A stretch of DNA of 64,000 nucleotides. It comes from Fistulifera solaris. Lineage: Eukaryota; Bacillariophyta; Bacillariophyceae; Naviculales; Stauroneidaceae. The stretch lies in NCBI GenBank assembly GCA_030295235.1, contig AP026128.1:372001-436000 (forward strand), in the 5' to 3' direction. The position numbers and the translations under genes are program-made. Numbering within the stretch: position 1 is the stretch's first letter; the number at the start of each line of letters is the position of its first letter. This document shows, piece after piece, positions 57,298 through 64,000 of this stretch. The notes below the pieces were generated by a model, which saw only the letters and a program-made list of their open reading frames with translations, did not search any database and was not told where the DNA came from.

Positions 57298-57741
57298 TAT
57301 ACCATTTTAGGGAAAATTTTACTTGGTATTTATAGTGGCTTACCTAGTACTTGACATGCAGCTTACAGCTCTGATTAGGTCAATAGAACTTGCCTAAAGC
57401 ATAGTTTCCAATTTCCGGGACTGGACACAGTTTGAGTCGAGCAACCATTTATACTGCGTTCCTCCTACCGGTACCGGTACAATGCAGACATCAAACATCA
57501 ATTGTCTGAGTGGTTTCCAAAGAGGCGCGCGCCTTTTTCTTTTCCGCAAAATTTGAAATCTCGTTTGTGCACACAAACCATCTTTTTGAATTTGCTTTCG
57601 CACTGCAAACGTTTAAGACCATGAAGAAAATGAAAAAACTTGTCGAAACTCTTTTCATTGTGATAGCTGGATAGCATACTGCGTAGAGCAACAGCGAGTA
57701 CCCCGAAGTTTTTCAAGGTCAACCTTGCAGGTTCGAATGCG
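57298..57741. other. Intergenic, 0.4 kb
   Basis: Contains one short TTTCCGGGACTG...TTGAGTCG motif at about 57411-57440, shared with repeats at 29346 and 62393, and a CCGGTACCGGTAC palindrome near 57469. The minus-strand ORFs (57394-57722) have no domain support. Confidence 0.4.
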
Positions 57742-58759
57742 ATGACGAGGAGCGCGTCCTCGCCCGATTGCGTGCACAGCAGCCGTGTAGATCATCACAG
57801 TCCTTCATCGGGCTGTGATACTCCGTCCCTGGTGACTTCGATAGACAAAGAGCGTAAGATAAACGAATCAAACCTTATTGGGACGGTTGTAAAGAGCTTC
57901 GATTCTGTCGAGCTATCAGTGGATGCTGGAACAACGACGACTCCTTCTCGATCGCAGAAAGCAAAAACAGAACGACAGTTTCAGCGATGGACATCTGCTG
58001 AGGACCGCTTGCTGAAAGTGGGAGTTAGTAAGGGTGACGGTCCACCACACGACTGGACAAAGATTGCCGCCGACCATTTCAATGGTATGCGATCCCCAGG
58101 ACAGGTACGTTTGTCGCTAGCGTCGATCATTTATTCCCAAATTTGACCTCACCCATATCATCGACAAGTGTAAATCAAGGTGGAAGAACGCTTTTTGTCC
58201 GAATGTGAATTACGAACCTTTTACTGAAGATGAAGATAATGCCATCGTATACTATCGACAGCTTGGACTGGGATGGTCGACCATTGCATCTTATCTACCG
58301 GGTCGTATAGCCGAACAAACTCGAGATCGGTTTGTTAATCATATCGATCCTTCATTACGAACAACACCTTGGACCAAGAAAGAAGACGCACTTCTAACAG
58401 AGCTCCAGGCCAAACATGGCAATCGTTGGACTTACATTTCCAAGTACTTGCCAGGTCGGTCGGAAAACTCGATAAAGAACCGCTGGCACAATCGCATGAC
58501 TCGCCAGCGCCGTGCACTACGCCGTGAAGCTGTGACTTCAAAAGTTGCAGAAAATTCGCACACCTCTGAAGCTGCTTTGACGGAACCATTCGTTGCGGAG
58601 GCTGTCCAAAGCGGTCAGCACCTTTCAACTGTCGATATCCAGGAGGACGTTCATCTTCACAAGTTCAGCATCGCCGAAATCGAAAAAATTGAACGAGATT
58701 TAGCGGCATATAGCCACGTTAAAGATGAAGAATTCACCCCGGCTATCAGTGAAGTCTAG
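57742..58759 (+). CDS. Three-repeat MYB transcription factor (MYB3R-like)
   Basis: DNA-binding protein with three MYB repeats. R1 is RWTSAEDRLLKVGVSKGDGP, DWTKIAADHF, SPGQCKSRWKN. R2 is YEPFTEDEDNAIVYYRQLGL, WSTIASYLPGR, QTRDRFVNHI. R3 is TPWTKKEDALLTELQAKHGN, WTYISKYLPGR, NSIKNRWHNRM. In plants and animals such proteins control cell-cycle (G2/M) genes; the role here is inferred. The intron at 58105-58168 (64 bp) falls inside the recognition helix of R1 and joins SPGQ to CKSRWKN. The start at 57742 (MTRSASSPDC) is in acceptable context. The C-terminus is short (~65 residues) and acidic, without the long regulatory region of animal MYB. The frame is intact, with 317 residues. Confidence 0.88.
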
Positions 58760-58941
58760 GGTGATATTTCACCAGCTAGATGTCAAATTTGTCTTGATCT
58801 CATCGATGCAACGTAAACACGTAAGACGACTGATAGCTAACAACTAGCAAAACTGCCACAGAGTACTTAGTATCTTGACAAATAATCTTTTTAGTTAATC
58901 GTTTAGCTTCGTACAATTATTTATATTAGTGAAGTAGCTCA

Positions 58942-60249
58942 TTACTTTTGCCTGGCTTCCAGAAAGGCTCTTAATTTCGTCATAGCAACCGCTAACTCCT
59001 CCAAGCTCGTTGCGTAGCTGATGCGGATCGTCCCTGGAGCACCGAAACTGCTGCCTGGTACCAAGGCTAACTTCTGCTCTTGCAACAGATCCAGACACAG
59101 TTGCGTATCATCATCACCGTAATACGAGAAATCCGGAAGCACGTAGAAAGCGCCTTGCGGGGGCACCGCCACTTTCACACCATCCATTGTATTTAATTCC
59201 GCCAACACATAATCACGTTTTTGCTTCAACAGCTGAACATTACTTTCTATTTCCTCATCGGACACTTTTTTCGAGAGCGGCAACACCACCCGCTTGTGAC
59301 AGACTGCTCGCACACGATGTCAATTGCGATTGAATGGTGGTGATAGCGCGTGCAATGGGAGCGGGTGCCGCCACATATCCCAGTCGAAGTCCGGTCATGG
59401 CGTGAGCTTTGCTGAAACCGTTGACCGTCATCGTTCGGGAAAACATACCCGGCATGGATGCCACCGAAGGACACTCGTCAATATCGTACACAAGTCGCTC
59501 ATAGATCTCATCCGCCAGTACCTTCACTTGAGGAAAGTCTTGTAATACATCGCATAATTCGGCAAGTTGCTGTTTGGAATAGACGCCACCGGTGGGGTTG
59601 GAAGGGTTACAGAGAATAATGAGTTTGGTCGATGGGTTTTCGTTCAACGCTGTTCGAAGTTGCTCCGCGGTCATCAAATATCCCGTCTCCGCCTTGGTCT
59701 CCACAATGACCGACGTGGATCCCGCCAGGCTGACCATTTCGGGATAACTCGGCCAATACGGCGCTGGAATGATGACCGCATCACCGACACCACTGGTCGC
59801 CAAGAGTGCTTGATACACACTCTGTTTGGCACCATTCCCCACCACAATTTCATTCGCTGGATTGTACTTGACTCCTTTTCGACGTTCCAAATCGGCGGCA
59901 ATGGCTTTGCGGAGCGCCAACGTCCCCGTCACGGCCGTGTAGCGCGTGTCACCTTCTTTCACCGCGGCGGCCAAGGCATCGAGTACCGCCGGAGCCGGCA
60001 AAAATCCGGCTCTCCGACACACAAACTCGTCACGTGAATGCCGTTGGCTTCCATATCCTTTACTTGAGAAAATATTTCAACAGTCTTGCTCGGTTGAATG
60101 GAATCAATAAGTGGATTTAAATACGGTTTGTTGTCGACGGAAGTGGTCTCTCGGAGTTCGCTGGATGATCGGATAGGACGAAGACTGGGAAGCCATGCTT
60201 CTAGCAGTGCTGCGCTCGATAGGATGAGGATTGCTGTCAGTAATTTCAT
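58942..60249 (-). CDS. Class I PLP aminotransferase (aspartate/prephenate type), probably plastid
   Basis: Prokaryote-type aspartate aminotransferase, possibly also using prephenate or arogenate as in plant plastids. Start at 60249: MKLLTAILILSSAALLEAWL, a signal peptide with an aromatic residue near the cleavage site, compatible with plastid import. Motifs: VCVGEPDF-like SLCVGEPDF; ANEIVVGNGAKQSVYQAL; IIPAPYWPSYPEMV; ILCNPSNPTGGVYS; VLADEIYERLVYD; PLP lysine in VNGFSKAHAMTGLRLGY; C-terminal PQGAFYVLPDF and PGSSFGAPGTIRISYA. Breaks: the A run 60000-60004 needs one base (restores GEPDFLPAPAVLDALA). The T run 59266-59271 needs one less or two more bases (restores ALEKVSDEEIESN or ALEKKVSDEE). 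After joining, the protein is about 435 residues, the usual size plus presequence. Confidence 0.9.
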
Positions 60250-61032
60250 TATTCAATTGATCTCCTTCAAACTGTTGCCTCTCTTTTTACAACATAACAA
60301 CCGGTCGATCGGATCGTCCAAAACGCCAAAATGCGCGCAAACGAAGACGGAGGTTTTGCGTCCAAGAAAATAAGAGCGTACCAAGCACAGACGCCTAGAA
60401 AAATCTGGGCACGAGGTGTTTTTCCGTCCAAAGAAAATCTGGTAATACAATGTTTTCCAAGGACAAAATCTGGGCAAATGGTGATTTCATTTGCAACATA
60501 AGTCTGTGCATTTTGGGCCTCAATGCGCAATGAAAATTTGTCCTTTGGTGACGACTCACGTGCTCACGTGCATATATTTAGTTCGTGACTGAGATGCAGT
60601 CGTGTTAAAATGAATATACACTTTGGGCTATAGTGTGTCTCTAGGTACACAAAAAATCTGTGGTTGTGGTGTGTTTACGTCCACAGAAAATCTGCGGAAA
60701 AGACTATAGGATCATTGTGTTGGTTCAGGGAGACCGTGACTGAATTGCAGTCACGCTCCAATTTTGGAACATAAATAAAAAGAGCGGCGAAAATTTTGAT
60801 TGCACCAAAAACGTTCTTGAATCATTATCTATGGTACATTCTATTGCCATCCATAAATACTTTTGTGTCATGGAACGATAATCGACATCCACTTGATTTC
60901 CTTCGAAATCTACGTGGATTCCACGTAGCTCTCGTAGGGAAATTTATCGACAGAGGGGGTACCCGGATATTGTTACGTATCTTTCCTCGCGTCGGCAACA
61001 AGGCTCAAAATATAAAGCAATCGTCGAGCACC
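60250..61032. other. Divergent intergenic region with one dispersed repeat copy
   Basis: Between the aminotransferase (-) and dehydratase (+) genes. It carries a solo copy of the 42-kb repeat at about 60880-60976. Several AAAATCTGG/GACAAAATCTGGGC motifs of unknown meaning occur between 60400 and 60480 and near 60690. Confidence 0.5.
60880..60976 (+). repeat. Solo copy of the 42-kb tandem repeat
   Basis: TAATCGACATCCACTTGATT at ~60880, then the palindromic stem CTACGTGGATTCCACGTAG at 60910 and CTCTCGTAGGGAAATTTATC, GACAGAGGG, ACCCGGATATTGT. It matches the units at 41950-42600 closely, then diverges after GATATTGT. It lies about 60-150 bp upstream of the dehydratase start. Confidence 0.85.
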
Positions 61033-62103
61033 ATGTTGCATTCCTCAAGAAGCTCATCAATTTGTCTCCTCTCGTGTTTCGCTCTACTTTCATCACAACT
61101 GACATACGCCATGAGCGGGTCTTATACTACAGCATCGAGTGCACGTGCGGCGGGATTGTTTTACGAAACACCCCTCCTACGCTCGGTGCCTCTCTCGTCG
61201 TTGTGTGGACGCGATGTGTATCTCAAAATGGATGGATTACAAGCGTCCGGGAGCTTCAAAGATCGGGGAATGGCGCATCTGTGTCTCGAACTCAAAGCGA
61301 CGGGGGTGCAGCGTTTGGTGAGTAGTTCCGGAGGAAATGCGGGATTGGCGGTCGCGACGGTGTGTGCGCGCCTCGGCATCCCGGTGGATGTCATTGTGCC
61401 GCAGACGACCAAACCCATGGTCATTGCCAAATTGCAATCGTTGGGTGCGTCAGTGACAGTACATGGAGAAAACTGGAATGCCGCGGATGAATTTACACGG
61501 AAAAAAGTGGCCCAGAGTCCGGAAAAGACTGCTTACATTAGTCCATACGACAATCCGTTGTTGTGGACGGGGCATTCGACGTTAGTCGACGAAATTTGTG
61601 AACAGTTACATAATGTGCAACCTGCTGCTTTGATTGTTAGTGTGGGAGGAGGCGGCTTGCTTTGTGGTGCTTTGGAAGGCATTCAGAGACATGGTTGGAA
61701 ATCGACCACCGTCGTCGCGGCCGAAACCGAAGGAGCGGCCAGTTTTGGAAAAGCCTGGACGGAAGGCATCGAACGGCTTTCGTCGATTGACAGTATTGCC
61801 ACGTCGTTGGGTGCCTTACAAGTAACGCCCGTGGCGTTGCAGCGTTCCAAAGATCACGGATCGGTGACATCCATACAATGCACCGACGCCGAAGCAGTCG
61901 ACGCTTGCTGGAACATGGCACAAGATCACCGTATTCTGGTAGAACCAGCGTGTGGTGCGGCTCTGGCGACATTGTACTCGGAGCGACTGCGGAATTCATG
62001 GCTTGCCGGCCTAGCAGAAGGTCCCATTGTCGTCGAAGTGTGTGGGGGCAGTGGAGTCAACATTGACTTGTTGACTCAATTGAAGAAAGAATTCTTGCAA
62101 TAG
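61033..62103 (+). CDS. PLP-dependent L-serine/L-threonine dehydratase
   Basis: Fold-type II PLP enzyme converting serine to pyruvate (or threonine to 2-oxobutyrate) plus ammonia. Motifs: YETPLLRS; LKMDGLQASGSFKDRG with the Schiff-base Lys; VSSSGGNAGLAVATVC; SVGGGGLLCGAL (phosphate loop); AAETEGAASF; VEVCGGSGVN near the C-terminus. I choose ATG 61033 (MLHSSRSSSICLLSCFALLSS), which gives a hydrophobic leader before MSGSYTT. The alternative ATG 61111 (MSGSYTT) gives the plain cytosolic enzyme. The longer ORF back to 60796 reads through the dispersed repeat and is not credible as protein. Single exon with intact frame, ~356 residues. It lacks the regulatory ACT domain of biosynthetic threonine deaminase, so it fits the catabolic SDH/SDS type. 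Confidence 0.9.
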   Translation: MLHSSRSSSICLLSCFALLSSQLTYAMSGSYTTASSARAAGLFYETPLLRSVPLSSLCGRDVYLKMDGLQASGSFKDRGMAHLCLELKATGVQRLVSSSGGNAGLAVATVCARLGIPVDVIVPQTTKPMVIAKLQSLGASVTVHGENWNAADEFTRKKVAQSPEKTAYISPYDNPLLWTGHSTLVDEICEQLHNVQPAALIVSVGGGGLLCGALEGIQRHGWKSTTVVAAETEGAASFGKAWTEGIERLSSIDSIATSLGALQVTPVALQRSKDHGSVTSIQCTDAEAVDACWNMAQDHRILVEPACGAALATLYSERLRNSWLAGLAEGPIVVEVCGGSGVNIDLLTQLKKEFLQ

Positions 62104-62651
62104 TTTGTAAAAAGGTAATGCTACCCTAGAGACTTTAACTAAATTTGAGGCAAGTCATCCTGCCGGGATCAACATAGTTTGCAATTGTTGCACGTAAATA
62201 ATTACGAGGGTGGCGGAGCACCATGCTCGGGCAAGATAAAAAGGGCAGTGAATACGTTTGATTTCATCAAAATTATCCGCAGCGACAACGTCGATAATGG
62301 CAGGATTAAAGACTGTTCATTTATCGGTCAACAGGCGTCAAAGCAGGGTGTTTTTTTGTCCCAAGAATACTTTACCGTCACCATCCGCCATTTCCGGGAC
62401 TGAATTTTGGTTGAGTCGCCACGCTTAGAACCTACACTTTACACCATAGTTCATACGCACTCTAGACGGGAAAGTAAAGACAAGACCAGCACTCGGAACT
62501 CCAAACAAGACGAGAAGACGAGATGCGAGATTCATGACAACAATAACGAGAGGCATATCCGCATTGTCATTGTATTACTCGAAAGTCGATCAACTCGGAA
62601 TACTATCTTACTTTTAAGCTTCTTTTCATTATCCAAACTTTCATATTGCCT
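62104..62651. other. Intergenic, 0.55 kb
   Basis: Contains the dispersed repeat copy at about 62393-62446 (TTTCCGGGACTGAATTTTGG, TTGAGTCG, AGAACCTAC). No ORF with support. Confidence 0.45.
62393..62446. repeat. Short dispersed repeat (TTTCCGGGACTG family)
   Basis: Shares TTCCGGGACTGA, TTGAGTCG and AGAACCTAC with 29346-29396 in the same order and similar spacing. A shorter match lies at 57411-57440. It could be the end of a solo LTR or other decayed element; no TIR or target duplication was found. Confidence 0.5.
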
Positions 62652-64000
62652 ATGACTGTCGCCCCAGAACAATCCCGTGTGGAGGAATCTTCCCCCAATG
62701 ATCAAGGACCCCGCGACGACGTCTCGCGCATGTCCGATGTCTCGACGACCAGTCGCGCTTCCGCCATTTCCCGTCTGTCACATGATATTGCATGTGTTCT
62801 GTCTCAGTCTTTGTGTATATTGAAAGGAGAAAGTCCGATCGTCGAAGAGAATGATGAGAGTGAAATCCCGCTGCAAGTCACGACTTCCTGCGGCGGTGTC
62901 GACGAAAGTCCCTTGACCGACGCGTTGAGTCCTCAGAGCGCTGAGGAGCCATTTCACAAACGCGACAACGGAACGAATGAAAATGCTGCAGAAGGAATCA
63001 ATTTTCTCAAAGATCTTCCGAACGAAATGACGTGGGGTCGACGTCTTGCTTTATTTTGTATGAAACGATATCCTTGGTATAATCCGCGTTTACGTCCGCA
63101 AAAAGAAGAACCGACTGATGAATCCCCACTTTTTGATAATCTTCCACGAGAAACCTTTCATGCGTATCCCTTTGATATCAGTCGGCGTGAGAATCCGAGC
63201 TTGGAGAAAGCGTGGGCGTACTTTGAACACGTGACGCTTTCACGGTACGTTGTTCCTCCCGAAGATCAAAACAAGACGAAGAAGAGTCTTTTGGTACGAA
63301 TCTTTCGACGGCTGTTTTGTAAAGGTGGACAACAGCTGCGACGAGCCGAGCCGGGGGAGAAAGACTTTCCCACTCGTTTGTACAAACCCATTTTTACGCC
63401 CCCATGCGCAGCTGGGAGACTTTGGTTTGGGCTTGGGAATGTACTTTTCGACGCTTCGAGCACTCACGGTGATGACACTCATCGCTGGACTACTGAATCT
63501 GCCCAATATCCTTTACTTTGTGAGTGATGACTACAATGTAGCAACGAACCAGAAGGAAAATGTCAATTCTTGGTTTGTCCAAGGATCAGCAATCTGTGTC
63601 GATACCACATGGGTACCTTGTACCGACTGCAACGGGACGCTCTCGGATTCTCGGGTCTTGCAAGCTACGAATGGGACCAAAGAAATTACTTTTGCGTTGA
63701 AAAACAACTGTGATGGTGCAATCGAACAAGTGGCTTTTATCAACTTGGCAACATTGGCTCTGATCTTCTTCGGAACGATCGGTCTCAATCTGTATCTGCG
63801 ACGGATGGAGATTATATACGATGAGGATGAACAGACAGCACAAGACTATTCTATTGTTGTTCAGAACCCTCCAGGCGATGCCACCAGTCCCGAAGAGTGG
63901 TTCAAGTTCTTTCACGAAAGTTTCGATGGGGCACACATGACTGCCTGCACGATCGCTGTGGATAACGACTTGTTGGTTCGATCGCTGGTGGAACGACGAG
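62652..64000 (+). CDS. Predicted multi-pass membrane protein, 3' end beyond the window
   Basis: Start at ATG 62652 (MTVAPEQSRVEESSPNDQGP). The long Ser/Asp/Glu-rich cytosolic N-terminus is followed by MTWGRRLALFCMKRYPWYNP and AWAYFEHVTLSRYV. Then, after the break, LYKPIFTPHAQLGDFGLGLG, MYFSTLRALTVMTLIAGLLN LPNILYFV (membrane span), an extracellular-type Cys/Asn segment (CVDTTWVPCTDCNGTLSDS) and another span (FINLATLALIFFGTIGLNLY). The gene runs off the right edge. The frame breaks at the C run 63399-63403, where one base fewer or two more joins the ORFs; the uncorrected ORF stops at 63527. The family is not firmly recognised. The layout could fit a large channel- or scramblase-like protein, but I do not assign one. 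Confidence 0.7.

Noticed and set aside
57640-57745. tRNA-like T-loop GGTTCGAATGC before the MYB gene
   Set aside because: The flanking bases give only three T-stem pairs, and no acceptable D-arm, anticodon stem or acceptor stem could be drawn.
60796-61032. N-terminal extension of the dehydratase
   Set aside because: The extra 79 codons read through a dispersed repeat found elsewhere in intergenic DNA, so they are unlikely to be protein.
11527-63527. Programmed ribosomal frameshifting as the cause of the frame breaks
   Set aside because: The sites share no slippery heptamer or downstream structure, occur in unrelated genes and need different shifts; homopolymer error explains them more simply.

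Overview
The window looks like nuclear DNA of a pennate diatom, most likely Phaeodactylum tricornutum or a close relative. This is an inference from gene content. The genes are dense, on both strands, and interrupted by short GT-AG introns of about 64-92 bp. Several proteins carry diatom-style plastid presequences (a signal peptide followed by an ASAF-like motif). Families typical of diatoms are present: DUF6824 proteins, helicase-associated-domain proteins, LRR proteins with an N-terminal membrane anchor, and secreted Cys-rich/Pro-repeat proteins.

Layout: 1-2863 (-) ABCC-type ABC transporter, cut by the left edge. 4288-7329 (-) secreted Cys-rich/beta-helix protein with an ALPTP minisatellite. 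8157-11039 (-) aspartate/glutamate-carrier-like mitochondrial carrier fused to a cyclic-nucleotide-binding-like domain. 11527-17362 three paralogous secreted Cys-rich proteins (+), with a P-loop kinase (-) and a Mutator-like MITE between them. 17786-21855 SMC3 cohesin subunit (+). 21978-24278 (-) plastid-type protein with two ApaG domains. 25148-25990 (-) small membrane protein. 26714-28239 (+) DUF6824/Tudor-like protein. 28449-29220 (-) ITPase/XTPase. 30392-31851 (+) helicase-associated-domain protein. 32035-33119 (-) second DUF6824 protein. 35283-37365 (+) Sec63-like translocon factor. 37512-39747 (-) plastid TypA/BipA. 40178-41624 (-) seryl-tRNA synthetase. 41950-42600 tandem ~210-bp repeats. 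42807-48319 (+) MON2. 48389-50157 (-) unrecognised secretory-pathway or membrane protein. 50351-51076 array of about 20 short palindromes. 51195-53496 (-) LRR protein. 55211-55429 (-) possible small coiled-coil protein. 55741-57297 (+) MFS transporter. 57742-58759 (+) three-repeat MYB. 58942-60249 (-) class I aminotransferase. 61033-62103 (+) serine/threonine dehydratase. 62652-end (+) membrane protein cut by the right edge.

Most of the genes are ordinary housekeeping: chromosome cohesion, translation, ER import, Golgi/endosome trafficking and amino-acid metabolism. No operon-like pathway cluster is visible. The least expected items are the palindrome array at 50.35-51.08 kb, the repeat family shared by 42 kb and 60.9 kb, the cNMP-like/EF-hand/carrier fusion, the tandem secreted-protein family, and a Sec63 whose J domain has lost HPD.

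Caution on quality: about 23 single-base frame breaks interrupt otherwise convincing genes, including essential ones such as SMC3, SerRS and Sec63. Nearly all fall in or beside homopolymer runs, and most are explained by one missing base. I read this as uncorrected long-read homopolymer error rather than pseudogenisation. I annotate such genes as single genes and give the position of each break.
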